A stretch of DNA of 64,000 nucleotides from contig LSAX01000006.1 of assembly GCA_001557505.1 (NCBI GenBank), positions 558,001-622,000 on the forward strand, read 5' to 3'. The notes under the pieces were generated by a model. The model was given only the letters and a program-made list of their open reading frames with translations. It made no database searches and was not told where the DNA came from. Both the position numbers and the translations under genes were made by a program. This DNA is from Reticulascus tulasneorum (taxonomy: Eukaryota > Ascomycota > Sordariomycetes > Glomerellales > Reticulascaceae). Positions 10,113 to 21,593 of this stretch are shown piece after piece (within the stretch, counting starts at the first letter, position 1; each line of letters opens with the position of its first letter).

Positions 10113-12744
10113 ATGCCACCGAAAGCACCGCCAGACGCACCAGAAACTGTATTCGAAGGACCGTCTCATCCTAATGGTGAATCCCAAGACGACAGTCTAC
10201 CGATCGGCTTTATGAATCTGATCATTCCAACCACCAACCCTGTCGGTGATCCCACGATAGACCTATGTTTGGTTCATCTTAAGCTTCTGCATGCATTCCA
10301 CAGAATGAAACTTAACATTGGTTATCGAGATGGACTATGGGGAATATGGGACTCGAGAGCAGACAGATTTGAGCAGGAAGAGAAACATAAGCTTGCACTG
10401 AGCAAGTTACGAGAGAAACGATGGTCCATTTTCATCGCGAAGGCTCTATACAGATATCAGACCTGGTGGACCAAGTTGGGAGGAACATCGCTGCGTGAAG
10501 AAGATACTTTGGACAATGAAAGCCCAGCATATGCCAAATTTGCGGAAGCGGTCGATGCGCCCCCCTTGGATGCCTCATCACTAATTCCTCTAGGCGAGTT
10601 GTTCTTCTTTTCCGATTTAATTTACATATCCACCAAACTCGTCCTGAAATATGCGCACGGCTAATATCCGTATGACACCTAGATGTTCTACTTGTGTGGC
10701 ACGCGCACATGCTGAATCCAAGGATATTCTTCGAAGATGCTTTGCGATGTGGGATCCGCACCACATGGGGAACAGGCATGCCTTGGACTCTCATTAATGA
10801 CGCAATCGACGATCACATCAACTACAATGTTTCGTACGACTGTAAGCAGTCGTGGATCGCAAGTACCAAGGAACCCTGGGATAATGTGGACTCAGCGGAT
10901 ACACTTAGGATGATTTGCCCAGCCTGTTCAGTAGTACTTCCTGTTCCCTGGACGACATGCGGCGACGGCGCCGAAAACTTGCAAGATCCTGGACCTTCGC
11001 AGCCCCAGCCCCAGTCCCAGCCTCCAGCAGATGACAATAATGATACACTTACAGCTACTCTCAACTTACTTGGCGATGGATATGGAGACGGCCAGGTCCG
11101 TCATGTATGTACCGCCTGTGGACTTATTATCGACAATGACATCCTCTGTGTCTCCAAGTTCATCAAAGATGTGCGTAACCTCGTGGAGAATGACATACCA
11201 ATGCCCGGGACTGTACTAGACCCTAGGTCTGGAATGGTGGAGCTGAACTTTCCTATTCGGAAGGTCCCCAAGGAAAAGTCGGCTCTCACTTTTCCAAACC
11301 GCTTGGTCCGCAACGTTCTTCAGACAAGGATCATCGGCTTGATAGACGATCGTCGTGGTGGAACCAAACTCAGTCTTGCAACCATCACCAACATGATCAG
11401 GGCAGCCTTGCAAGTCAAGAGAAATTGGACAATTATCGATGGGGATATCGATATCAGCAAGTACGAGGATCTGTCAAAGAGGACGAATACAATACTTCGC
11501 AGAACCATGTCTAATTATCACGATAACTTCTCCATGTATGGTCGCGATCTACGCGGAGCTGTCATGCGACAAGGCTTGTTCATCGAAAAGATGTATAAGG
11601 TTTGAATACCCATTTAATCTCTAGCACGCTTGCGTCGCACAAACCATCTTCTTACTGTAAACTTAGATCAATTGGCTGTATAGCCCGGCGGCAAAGTCAA
11701 CAATGCAGCGGCTGATACAGAAGTATGGCAGATTCTTGGTTCTTCTCCAGCGATATCCTGACAAAATGGCGGTGCCGACGTTGGATGTCGACCTCGCATG
11801 GCACACACATCAACTTACGCCACGTGACTACTACAAGCGTACCGTGTCGTTGTTTGGCAAGTTTCTAGACCATGATGACATGATCGAGCAAAACAAGTTG
11901 TCCAAGTCATTTGAGTGGACATGTACCACGTATCAAAAACATTACGGAGAGGTTTATTCAGAATGTACTTGCTGGTACTGTGAAGGTAGGCCAGCACCAC
12001 CTTCACTAGATGAAACGAGCTTCGATTTTGGTCAGCTAATCCTCAGCTTCTCAAGCTCTGCGTGCAGCACATACATCTTCATTCCGGCAACTGATTTCCG
12101 TGTCAAGAAGCGACAAAGGTGAGGATGATTTAATCAGTCTTTTGATGCTAGTTCTTTTGTTCAAGGCGAACTCACCTTCTGGTAGCGTATAAGAAATTCC
12201 ACGAAGCCGGATCTGGCGTCTGCCCACCTGACAACTCTGCTCACATCTCCTCCCACAACGCGGTGGAAGTAGAAGATAATACAAGGTACATGAAAAGCTG
12301 GATGAAGCGGTACATAAAACATAATCTTCGACGGGAAGAGGGCTACAAAGCGGCCCTGAAACTCGCTCGAGAAAACGATCGATATGCGCCACCGCGAATA
12401 ACAAGTCAGGATCATTGGGGCTATTCATACTCTATGCCTGGGCCCTGGGTCTGTCCACTTTTCTTCGATGAGTCTTTCTATGCAGCAGATCTAGCACATC
12501 CCAACAAAGGATCGAACATTAATGCAGAGGGGTCCCTGGGCGGTGGTTGCGCTGCCGAGTGTGGAAACTTGGCGAGTTGCAGCTCGGTTGTCCATAAAGA
12601 TACATCGCGCACCGCAGCGTGTGATGCCACCGACGTCTATAATCTCGCAATTCCAGAAGGTAAGTGCTTCTTCTGAGGCTGTGTAATTCTTGGAGACTAA
12701 TCTGAGCAGATACAAATGGCGGTTGCGGTGGCTGCGGTGGGTAA
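10113..12744 (+). CDS. DUF1399 / glycine-rich-domain-like protein
   Basis: Function unknown; plant homologues of the DUF1399 (GRDP) family are linked to stress and development. Exons are 10113-10593, 10683-11599, 11667-11985, 12186-12659 and 12710-12744, giving 741 residues. The hallmark aromatic/His blocks are present: VLLVWHAHMLNPRIFFEDAL in exon 2 and DLAWHTHQLTPRDYYKRT in exon 3. Two C-x2-C pairs (ICPACS, HVCTACG) lie between them, and CTCWYCE follows. The tail is GGCGGCGG, a glycine/cysteine end encoded by the last small exon. The first intron uses a GC donor (CTAG|GCGAGT) and is needed to restore VLLVWHAH in frame. The third intron (11986-12185) is long and its boundaries are the least certain. 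The ATG has a good context (CCACCATGC). Confidence 0.82.
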
Positions 12745-13545
12745 TTGGATGTCGTCAAGAGCTATTGCTCCTGTAGGTCCAAGCTGGGTGTCGGTTGATT
12801 CCATCACCTGCCAAAATATGCATTAAAAGCCCAATAAAACAAAAGATCTATTGGTATCATTGCGCAGAAGATATTTATCAACCAGCAACTTCAACTGATA
12901 CTTGCTTACATTTGCTAACAACGCAGATTTGGGGTAGATGGAGGGCATGTTCCCTCGTCGGCAAATCCACACCTGTCAGCCTGGCGAACTTGCTCTTGTA
13001 AGTTGGACATGCACTCAAGTCTAACTCCTGAGAAACCAGAGAAATTAAGACGCCCGTGGCCTGTGGATCATTGGACGTGACATACGTCGAGATAAGGAAA
13101 GACCGGTGACTGCACGGAGTGATCTGGTCGATCTTTCAGAACGCATGCAAAGCCTGATTTCCACAACAGATAAGCCTAAACCAGACTCCTTTTCCTGACG
13201 GGAAGGATTAACAAGTGCCGACACGGCACGCCTCCCGAATCATAGATTTAAATCTTGGTACTGCGGGGTCCAATGATTTCTATCACTCTCGTTGGCCACG
13301 TTTTGTTGCCTTTGTGGGCAATCAATATTGAATTAGTATAATTAAATTCAGTTCCAAAGTTGGTGCTACTTCATTCATCGGTAAATTAAAAGGGGAAAAC
13401 TAGCCAGGATATGGCGAGCAGTCAGATAAAGTGTGATTCTCAGTATAAACGACTCGGATCTTCTGAGTCGGAAGCAAAACAATGAAACAGCTGACATCGT
13501 CTCTAACTTACCCAAATCCCACCTCAACCTCAACCTTCACGAAAT
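12745..13545. other. Intergenic region upstream of the DUF1996 gene
   Basis: About 800 bases, AT-rich from 13320 to 13400. It holds the promoter of the gene at 13546. No coding or RNA signal was recognised. Confidence 0.4.
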
Positions 13546-14835
13546 ATGGCTTGGCTGGTGCTCGCGTTCGTGGCGCTACTAGCGCAAGATGCTTTTGCCC
13601 AGACGGGATCTGCTAGAGGAGCAGATTTCCTCCGTTTTGGCTGCTCTCAGCTTGTCATTGAGCGTACTGACCCTCTGGTCAACCCTGGAATGATTCCGTC
13701 ACCACACATGCACCAAATAGTTGGGGGGAACTCCTTCAATGCTTCGGTTTGACAAGCACCTCCTGTTAGAATATGCGATAGCTGCTAATGGGCATGCCGT
13801 AGATGGACCCTAAGATGATCGACCCGGCCGAGGAATCACGATGTACCTCTTGCAAAATGTCCGAGGATTTCAGCAACTATTGGACTGCATCTATCTACTT
13901 CCAATCACCTGAGAATGGCACGTTCAAGCGAGTTCCACAAATGGCGAACGGCCGCCTAAATGGCACTTTACTGGAGCAAGATGGAGGTCTCACTGTCTAT
14001 TATATGCAACCTTTCAGTGGCAGTAATAAGAAGGTGACGGTCATGAATCCCGTGAGTATGAATCAAATATAATGCTCCTCGCTTCAGCTGACATATTGCA
14101 GGGCTTTCGAATGCTGGCCGGAAACCCATCACTCCGCAGCAAAAAGACCGGCAGCGTCGCAATCTGTCATCGCTGCCTTTCTAAAAGTGAACGTATCATG
14201 GGTGGTAATGGTGCCCCTTGCGACTCCAAGGACACAGCCGAGTTCCCCAATAAGCCGTGTCCGGGCGGCATCAGGGCTACTGTTATCTTTCCTTCTTGCT
14301 GGGATGGAAAGAACCTGGACAGTCCCGATCACCAAAGCCATGTGGCTTATGCGCCGGGCTCAGCGCTCGCGGGAGACAAATGCCCAGCTACACATCCCGT
14401 GCGAATTCCTCAAGTTATGTACGAGATCATGTACGATACCTCGGGATTTGCTGATCCCGCGTACTACCAAAACAACAAACAACCTCTCGTATACAGCTTT
14501 GGCGATCCGTCAGTCTCCTTTCCCATCCGCTGTGAGTTTCGCTGCTAACTTGGACCAAGCACTGGATATGGCGCGCACGGCGACTACCTCTTTGGCTGGA
14601 AGGAGGGCTCCCTGCAGAGGGCCATGGATGCTCTTGGAACGAACTGCTTTAGCGAGACCTGCCCTGCTCTGAAACTGCAATCCGGCGAGGACGCTATTAA
14701 ATGCACCAAATCACAGCAAGCCCAGGAGGAGGTTCATACAGATATTTGTACGCATGATATCTTTACTGGCATAACCTATAGCTAACGTATTCTTTAGGGG
14801 TTAAGGAACTTCCCGGCGGTGTACCAATCCAATGA
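13546..14835 (+). CDS. Secreted DUF1996-domain protein
   Basis: A secreted protein of the large fungal DUF1996 family; biochemical role unknown. Exons are 13546-13746, 13803-14051, 14102-14508, 14560-14747 and 14798-14835, giving 360 residues. The signal peptide is MAWLVLAFVALLAQDAFAQ. Family blocks are in order: FLRFGCSQLVIERTDPLVNPG, PHMHQIVGGNSFN, CTSCKMSEDFSNYWTASIYF, FPSCWDGKNLDSPDHQSH, and a G-YGAHGDYLFGWKEGSLQRAM block that only appears after splicing out 14509-14559. It ends WVKELPGGVPIQ, as most members end. His and Cys residues of the family are conserved and no lesion was found. It converges on the ribonuclease gene, 275 bases away. Confidence 0.9.
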
Positions 14836-15110
14836 GTAGAGATAATGGAGATATGACGGGACACTGAGTAAAACCTGCGAAGTCATATTGTATTCATACA
14901 TGGCAAAACAAGTCGTCATATTGATTAGGGCCCTCGCAGACAAATTTTGTAAAGCAGATCAATCAAGGCAATTATGCCACAAAAACACCATTCGGCTAGA
15001 TGCCATAGGTGTCACATTCTCTGGCAAATGTGTCCGTATGAAGTAAGACATGTTGAATTTGGCAGGATACACGATTTCTATTCACTTGCTGTTGAATATT
15101 TAGCTGGTGC

Positions 15111-15556
15111 CTAAGCACCAACCAAGGCGTTACCACTGGCACCAGAGTGTATTATTTGTCCCGCGCTGCCGCAATTGCTGTTGATGACCACTCTATCAGC
15201 GCCCGGGGATCCTGGAGAAATGACCAATGTTAGGCGATACGCTCCCTCAAGAATACCACGGAATCATAGCTAATCTCACCTCCTGTATAAACTCCGCCGG
15301 CCCTGATTGGAAATTCATACCACGGGCCTGTCACATCAAAGTCAAAGCTTTCGTAGTTATTGTATCGGTGCGGGTAAGTCGAACCACCAGCAGTCGTTCC
15401 AGCGCGGACATATGTGCAGGCGGCATTATTGGCAGCGTTTACTTGCGCAGTTGAGTAGTAAGTGCTACCACAGGTAGTGGTGCGCTTCTCCAGCTGTGTG
15501 GGGATTGCCTGTGTTACGACAACAAGGAGACTAATAAAGAAAATTGAGACCTGCAT
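15111..15556 (-). CDS. Secreted guanyl-specific ribonuclease (RNase T1/N1/F1 family)
   Basis: A small extracellular endoribonuclease that cleaves RNA 3' of guanosine. Exons on the complement are 15556-15280 and 15211-15111, with a 68-base intron; the precursor is 125 residues. A signal peptide (residues 1-17) is followed by a short propeptide ending in LEKR, a Kex2-type site, and the mature enzyme of about 100 residues starts TTTCGS. The four catalytic positions of RNase T1 have counterparts: His in YPHRYNN, Glu in WYEFPI, Arg in DRVVI and His in IIHSGAS. Cysteines for two disulfides are present. Length and motif spacing match the family, so an active enzyme is expected. It is likely a nutrient-scavenging RNase; there is no sign of the long loops of ribotoxins. 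Confidence 0.93.
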
Positions 15557-16872
15557 CTTGAAGCCCAGTATAGATTAATTCCAATGGTGATATCGATTAA
15601 CTAGATAAGTATCAACATCGATAACTTCTAGTTTGGATTCTTTAGCTCTGAGGATCTCCAGCTCAGATGCTGCGGACCATGTCATTGATATACGTCGCGT
15701 AACATTCAACCTACCAACCATTTAGAAAGGCTTGAGATTTTAGCCGTCGGCCAGCAAATAATGATTTCTAGGACCTAGATATCTACTCACGGTAGACACT
15801 GTAGATCGCGGTGTCGAAAGCGGAAGGTGTAGCAATGTTCCATTACTCATGGCCAGGAGTGACACCCTGGTTGGCTGCTGGCGGCGAGGTATTTGTGCCG
15901 GGATTAGTTAGCAGTGCAGATGGCCTGCATTAGCGTCGTGAATCTGCCGATGATGTGTTGCAACGCCATCTGGATGCGAAGGACTAATTGGGACACCCGC
16001 CCAACCAACCCATAATCTGTGGTACTGCGAACGGCCCCGAAAGATATGTCGCCTATCTAGATATCAATTGGGAATGGAATGAGATTCGAAACATCAGGAT
16101 CTGCCTATCATTTCCCCATGGGGGAGGTTGCACGGCTCAGCATGCGTGGACTAGTAGACGGCCTGCCCCTTTTGTTACATAGCGTTAGCCCTATGTAGAT
16201 AGTTCATCTGTTTGACATGGGAAATTTATACTGGCGACTTACTGGCTTTATATGAAACTATTCAATACCGAAAAAAGGAAGCACACCCACATCCATCGGT
16301 GGCATAAATTTCAAAGTAAGTAAACCATTAGCACTTCGGACTGCATTTGAATCTGGTTGCAGAAATCAGCCATATCCGAAGGCGGGCAACCCTCCGTTGG
16401 CCTTGGGCAATCAAGATCCAATATACAACAAGGTCCCCATGGGGCGCGAAGCCTACCGTGGGAGATGATTATGTGAGCCGAAGAATGCGTGAAGCTTGCC
16501 ATGGATTCTCGCAGATTGGGTGGACTAGATCCAAGGGCCGTTGTGACTAGGATACGGTGTAATTGCATCCGTTGTGTAGAAACCGTTGTGTTAGGCCTAC
16601 TGTGTTCTGCGAAAGCAGAAATAACGAAATACGCCCAAAGATTTACAGGAGTACAACAAGGCAATCTTTCTTCGGGTATTGATACAAAATTCTGCCTTAA
16701 ACGTGTCACTAACTACTTTTTAGATATGATATACCTGTACAAGTCAATGATGAGGCCAAGATATAACCAAAGAAACGATCTTAAGGCAGACTCTTCTCCA
16801 AGTGGCATCCAAGCTTGGTGGTACGAGTCCATCTTATTTGTCTTCAAAAAGGAAAGAAAAATACAGATTCCA
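15557..16872. other. Intergenic region
   Basis: About 1.3 kb without a recognisable gene. Open frames such as 16489-17007 (+) overlap the tRNA-like locus in an unrelated frame and are rejected. Base composition becomes AT-rich near 16200-16330 and 16680-16780. Confidence 0.4.
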
Positions 16873-16977
16873 AGCTGGAGTAGGAGTCGAACCCACCCTT
16901 CCCTTCTTTGGGTGTTGATTGCGATTCACTTCTTGAACGCCACCTTTCCGGGAGTGCTACCGTTACACCATCCAGCT
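16873..16977 (-). tRNA. tRNA-like gene, possibly intron-containing or degenerate; identity unassigned
   Basis: On the complement, a 7-base 5' arm AGCTGGA (16977-16971) pairs perfectly with a 3' arm TCCAGCT (16879-16873). The A box reads TGGTGTAACGG (16970-16960) and the B box GGTTCGACTCC (16893-16883). The T arm GTGGG/CCTAC and a D arm GTGT/GCAC are both formed. The span of 105 bases is too long for a plain tRNA, and the region between D and T arms is about 55 bases. I cannot fold a standard five-pair anticodon stem with a T33 loop: the best outer pairing is TCCC/GGGA, with an inner GGTG/CACC hairpin. An intron-containing tRNA or a tRNA pseudogene with a changed anticodon arm would both fit. 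Confidence 0.5.
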
Positions 16978-16984
16978 CTAGGGA

Positions 16985-17873
16985 TAGTTGAGAGATTGCT
17001 ATTGTAGTATTTACAACTTGTGAACTTGAATTCTCTTTTCCCACCATGTCTCTATGTTCTCTTGCAACATCTTGAGGGTCACGCTGGCATATCACAGTTC
17101 AAAATCCTGTCGCGCTGTAGACGTGTTTATAAGAATAATAGAATCACCAGTACGTTCTATTTTGACCGCAACTTGGTTGAGAACCGCATAGAAAGAAGAA
17201 TTGCTAACGCGTATCCAAGATCGATAAGAGAGGCTGTGAAAGTAAACAGTGCTCAGAAAGTGGCCAAATTCTGATATCAAGTGGGAGGCACGAGAAAGCA
17301 ACCCTAGACTCCGGGCCCCGGTGAACGGAGTAAAAGATTCTGTGGTTGGTCCTCCAGAACCCAGACTCGGACATGTTTGATAATTTCAACATGTTTGTAA
17401 AGCTCACTGTGTGATTGCAGAAGAAATACTGGTACTGTACCCGATCCGAACGCCACACACGGTACCTGGTTTTAAATAGACAGACGTAGTAGACTGCTAG
17501 CGGGATGACATCTCTCCGCCTTACTTCTCGACCTCGTCATTACTTGTCAATTCAAGTCTTGAACGGCTGCAAAATGACGTCGACTTAATGCAATGCTTGA
17601 GATGTGTAACCTTATTGAATGAAAAACGCCTCCTAATTCGGTATCCGCGTCGATGATTGGCACACGGAAGCTGAAGCTCTAACAGCTAATAATCACCCAT
17701 ACCCTTGGAAAATAGTCTCGTATTCTCTCGGTTTCCTATTGACTCCTCCTCCTAATATTAACCCTTTTCCTGTTGCTTAAATCCAAACCTATGCTCACTC
17801 ATTTGCTCTCACTTGGTTAGATCATCACTCGTTGAAAATTTCTTTGCAACAAGGCCGTATTAACTGATGCAAA
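16985..17873. other. Intergenic region upstream of the GH17 gene
   Basis: About 890 bases. The last 200 bases are rich in CT and T runs, as in promoters of well-expressed fungal genes. No coding signal was recognised. Confidence 0.4.
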
Positions 17874-18941
17874 ATGCATTCGTTCAAACTCTTTGTCCTC
17901 TCGCTACTTGGCACTTTAGTCGTCGCTCAACAGCTGCCCACAGGCATTCTTGGCTTCAATTCGGGAGCCACCAAGGATAACACCAAGCCAAAGCAGCAAT
18001 CCGACTTTGAAAATGAGTTTAAGACAGCGCAGAAGCTCCGTGGCTCGCCAGGTCTATTCAACAGCGTTCGTTTGTACACAATGAAACAATCGGGCACGAC
18101 AGCGGAACCTATCTCCGCTTTCGCTGCTGCCGTGGCAACAAACACGACTATGCTGCTCGGTATTTGGTGCTCCGGCACCGACTCCATCGAAGACGAACTT
18201 ACGGCAATGAAAGCTGCAGTCGACAAGTATGGCCAGCAGTTTGCCGACCTTGTAGTTGCTGTCTCGGTTGGGAGTGAAGACATCTATCGCGTATCAGAGT
18301 CTGGGATTCAGAACAATGCGGGTTTAGGACAGCCGCCAGACAAGATTGTGGAGTTCATCCAAGAGACCCGCTCAGCAATGGAGGGTACACTTTTGGCGGG
18401 AAAACCGGTAGGCCATGTTGACACTTGGAGTGCTTGGTCAAACGAAAGCAACGCCGCTGTTATCGAGGCGGTTGACTTCATCGGCACCGACCTCTACCCA
18501 TACTACGAGAAGGACAAGGGCAATTCCTTTAGCAACGTCACAAATGTCTTCAACTACATCTATAATCAAACTCTGTCTGCTGCTGGCGACAAACCAGTGT
18601 GGATCACAGAGACCGGCTACCCGACCTCTGGTCCATTGTTTGGAGAGGCCGAAGCGAGTGTGGAGAAGGCGGCACAATACTGGCAGGATATCGGATGTCG
18701 ACAGCTCTTCGGCCGGTCCAATGTGTGGTGGTACAATCTGAGGGACTCGAATCCCGACAACAAGGAGAAGTTTGCCATCACGGATGACTTAAGCGTAAAG
18801 GCGAAGTTCAACCTGACCTGCTTACCCGAGAGTGGTGCTCCAGCAGCCATCAACCTGGAATCTTCCGCATTTATGATGGCGCCGCAAAACATGTTGACCA
18901 CAGTATCTGTGCTTATCTTAGGACTCATGATTGCGCTCTAG
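17874..18941 (+). CDS. GPI-anchored glucan endo-1,3-beta-glucosidase (GH17)
   Basis: A cell-wall beta-1,3-glucan hydrolase or transglycosylase. It is a single exon of 355 residues. The signal peptide is MHSFKLFVLSLLGTLVVAQ, then the start of the barrel, LPTGILGFNSGATKD. The likely acid/base is Glu135 in VSVGSEDIYR (the family norm is NE in place of SE, so this is a slightly unusual version). The nucleophile is Glu246 in WITETGYPTSG. VWWYNLRD near residue 285 is the conserved aromatic end of the barrel. The C terminus has a small-residue site (PESGAPAAINLESS) and a hydrophobic tail MLTTVSVLILGLMIAL, as expected for a GPI anchor. The 3' end is partly copied at 20870-21118. Confidence 0.92.
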   Translation: MHSFKLFVLSLLGTLVVAQQLPTGILGFNSGATKDNTKPKQQSDFENEFKTAQKLRGSPGLFNSVRLYTMKQSGTTAEPISAFAAAVATNTTMLLGIWCSGTDSIEDELTAMKAAVDKYGQQFADLVVAVSVGSEDIYRVSESGIQNNAGLGQPPDKIVEFIQETRSAMEGTLLAGKPVGHVDTWSAWSNESNAAVIEAVDFIGTDLYPYYEKDKGNSFSNVTNVFNYIYNQTLSAAGDKPVWITETGYPTSGPLFGEAEASVEKAAQYWQDIGCRQLFGRSNVWWYNLRDSNPDNKEKFAITDDLSVKAKFNLTCLPESGAPAAINLESSAFMMAPQNMLTTVSVLILGLMIAL

Positions 18942-19513
18942 AATTGGTCCATGTATGAACATTGGCCAAAGGGCAAGGCTTCTAGTTGGCGAGCAGCCGA
19001 TTTGAATGTTTTAATTGAAAACCCAGTTCGTAAGAGGGACCTAGCAACTTGCATATTCTATTAGATCTACGTTAGACAGAGGTCAAATATAATATTAGGG
19101 GTTTCAATTAGAAGCTATTCTTTCAGGAGTGATAATATATACACTTGTCGGCGGTCTTCTCCTGCGGCGTTGGCATGAGCGGTTTTCTTGCGGTGAAGCT
19201 TGGCAGGTACGTTCTAGACTCGATAAAGCAGGGTTGGTCTTTACCACCTGCGGGAACAGGCAGTTCCTGTCATCCCACATCGGCAGCTTTGGCTTCTAGG
19301 GCAGGCGAACCGAATGATTGGCGTGCGGCACTAATTATGGATCACCTCTTCGCCATCTCCTCATCATCTCGTCTCACTGTGGGTGCTCGCATATCTGTTT
19401 TGCTTGCGCATCTTCAACACACTTCGTACTCATCGTTGCATCCTGTCCCTTCGCATTCAGCAGCTCTCAGTCAGCCACCACCAAACCACACTCCACTACA
19501 ATCGAACGGCAGA
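18942..19513. other. Intergenic region between GH17 and SDR genes
   Basis: The first 200 bases are the GH17 3' flank, which has a diverged second copy near 20890-21118. The rest is the probable SDR promoter. An in-frame open stretch from 19145 runs into the SDR gene, but the ATG at 19514 is the natural start. Confidence 0.4.
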
Positions 19514-20522
19514 ATGGCGCTGGCAGGGCGAACCGTGCTTATTACAGGTGAAAACCGCGGTATTGGGCTGAGCCTTTGCAGGGAGTTCATTGAAAGAGGC
19601 TGCACCGTCTTTGGTTCGGTACGCCCAGCAAACGTTCGATGATTCCACTACGCAAGATGTACGGTCGTGCCATAAAGCTGTGTATCTTATGCACTGAAGG
19701 AATGTTGACGAGATACTCAGTTGAGGGACACCGGGGCGAATATACTCGAGCTGGATGTAACTATTGAAGATACTATCGCCGCTGCCTTCAAGTCATGGGG
19801 TGATAAGCCACTCGACATCTTGATCAACAACGCCGGTATGTTTCTCCGAGAAGATGACTGATGCAACACCAACACCTACTCACATGTCAAACAGGAGCTC
19901 CTCCACCTCCGCGGATGTGGGATGAGATTACCGCCGACAGTCTAGTGGATAAATTTCGAGTTAACGCGGTTGTGAGATGAAGTCTTACATGCCATGTTTC
20001 AACGGTCGCGACTGACTATTCTCACTTCTAGGGGCCCTTTTTGGTCTCGAAGCTGTTTATGCCGGCGTTGCAAAAGAGTACAGATCCGAAAATCATTAAA
20101 CTAGCTTCGAATTCTGGCCAGATTGCAGGTAAGTTGTAAAAGCTTGAAGTCGTTGTGCTGGAATTACTGGAATATTCCCCTTGCTCTAAATCGAATATGT
20201 ATGATTGACTCTTCGTCCAGCAAACAATAATGGAAAATACATGGCCTACAAAGTATCCAAGGCCGCCCTCAACCAGGTCACCAGGTCTTTGGGCATGCAG
20301 ATGGAGTTGATTGGAAGCAAGGTCATTGTCGCTGGCATTCACCCCGGCTACATCCCAACAGGACTCACGGGGTTCGTGGGCCCAGATACGATGGAGGTGC
20401 AGATTCCCAAGATTTTCAACAAAATTGAGACGCTGGACTCCTCCAGGAATGGCGGTTTTATGGACTGCGAAGGAAATGCCATGGAGTTTAAGGGACTACA
20501 TCGATCTCATAGCAGATCTTAG
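19514..20522 (+). CDS. Short-chain dehydrogenase/reductase (C-factor-like SDR)
   Basis: A cytosolic NAD(P)-dependent oxidoreductase; substrate unknown. Exons are 19514-19633, 19721-19835, 19895-19971, 20032-20128 and 20221-20522, giving 236 residues. The start MALAGRTVLITGENRGIG holds the TG-x3-GIG dinucleotide-binding loop. LDILINNAG is the structural NNAG motif. The catalytic Ser is in IKLASNSGQIA and the Tyr/Lys pair in YMAYKVSKAALNQ; HPGYIPTGLTG is the usual loop after the active site. Every exon junction keeps phase. The first donor (GTTCGA) is weak and could lie a few codons away. The C-terminal 10 residues are basic and differ from relatives. It lies between GH17 and the partial copy of GH17's 3' end. 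Confidence 0.85.
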
Positions 20523-20869
20523 CGGACAGAGTCTGTAAGATGGTAATATTGATTACCTATTATTAAGCTCTCGCCGCTTCCTCTTTTCGAAGTCCTTAAG
20601 CCTTCTCTTCGTGTCATGGATTCAACGTTATAAATACATCGCGCTGACGACTCGCTTATACCTGTGTTGGGACCCGGATGTAGCAAAGGACTAAATTTAT
20701 GTTAGCCCCCTCCTAATTAGATAGTAATAAGCCCTTCCTGTTCTCATAATGTAGGGTAATCATCATTCAGGTGCTGAGTTGCGCGGCATTTCTAGTGGAA
20801 GTGTGGAAGTTTGTTACCTCTAGTGGTCTTGTGTTTCCCGGCCATCATCATGTTCAGGACCCACACCAA

Positions 20870-21118
20870 AATCTCTGTGCTTACCATATTGTAGGACTGA
20901 TGGTTGTGCTTTAGAGTTGGTATATACGAACACTGGTTAGAGGACGTGCAACGCCCTTAGTTGGCGGGCTGGCGATTTGACTGCTTTGTTGCAGGCCTAG
21001 CACTTGCCATACGGCAAGTAACATACTTGAGTGTATAAAACCAGAAATTTATACGTCCTATTAGATCTCTGTTTCCTGAGAATCAAATATAATATTACGT
21101 TCACGTTCAGAGGGTATT
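20870..21118 (+). repeat. Diverged partial copy of the GH17 gene 3' end and 3' flank
   Basis: This stretch aligns by eye with 18895-19115. Shared landmarks in the same order are TGTGCTTA, GGACT-ATG-TTG-GCT, the stop region AGA-TTGGT, CGAACA/TGAACA, TTAGTTGGCG/CTAGTTGGCG, GATTTGA-TG, CTATTAGATCT and the exact CAAATATAATATTA. Most differences are transitions, with small indels. No functional reading frame remains. The copy lies about 2 kb downstream of the original, on the same strand, with the SDR gene between them. It is a partial direct duplication that has decayed. Confidence 0.75.
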
Positions 21119-21593
21119 TTCTAGGATAAGGCTTCTCGGAACTTGAAACTAACATACAGTATTCCTGCCTAGTTTTCTCTCCTCTCGGTGGCCAAATATG
21201 TGCCAAGAAAGCCTCGACATGAGCCGCTTTGACTGTTTTACTTTGCCATTGTGGCAATATCGACCCTCCCTGTGTTATACATAAAAACCGGCTTTGCGTC
21301 AAAGACAGGTCACCAATGGGGTAATGGCATACAATTGATGATATACAGGTGCAGGAGAAACTGGTTCGTCTCAAATAGTGATATATTCTCGTTGTTCGCC
21401 TGGAAGTAGACGCCACTGCCTCGACCATCTATCCAGGCTCGAAGTACCGCCCCCATTCTCGCAGTTCATCCTACTTTTGCGGATACAAAAAACGGGAGAC
21501 ACTGTCTACCAAGTGCCAGCAGAATTATCAGGTGGCTGATGCCCCACATCCAGGTAGTCCCTATTCACACACCAACTTTGACGCCGGGGACCA
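21119..21593. other. Intergenic region
   Basis: About 470 bases between the GH17-derived copy and the 3' end of the HExxH gene. An open frame on the complement (20997-21428) crosses the duplicated flank and shows no protein motif. It is not accepted. Confidence 0.35.

Noticed and set aside
16489..17007. 172-codon plus-strand frame
   Set aside because: It runs through the complement of the tRNA-like locus and shows no protein motif.
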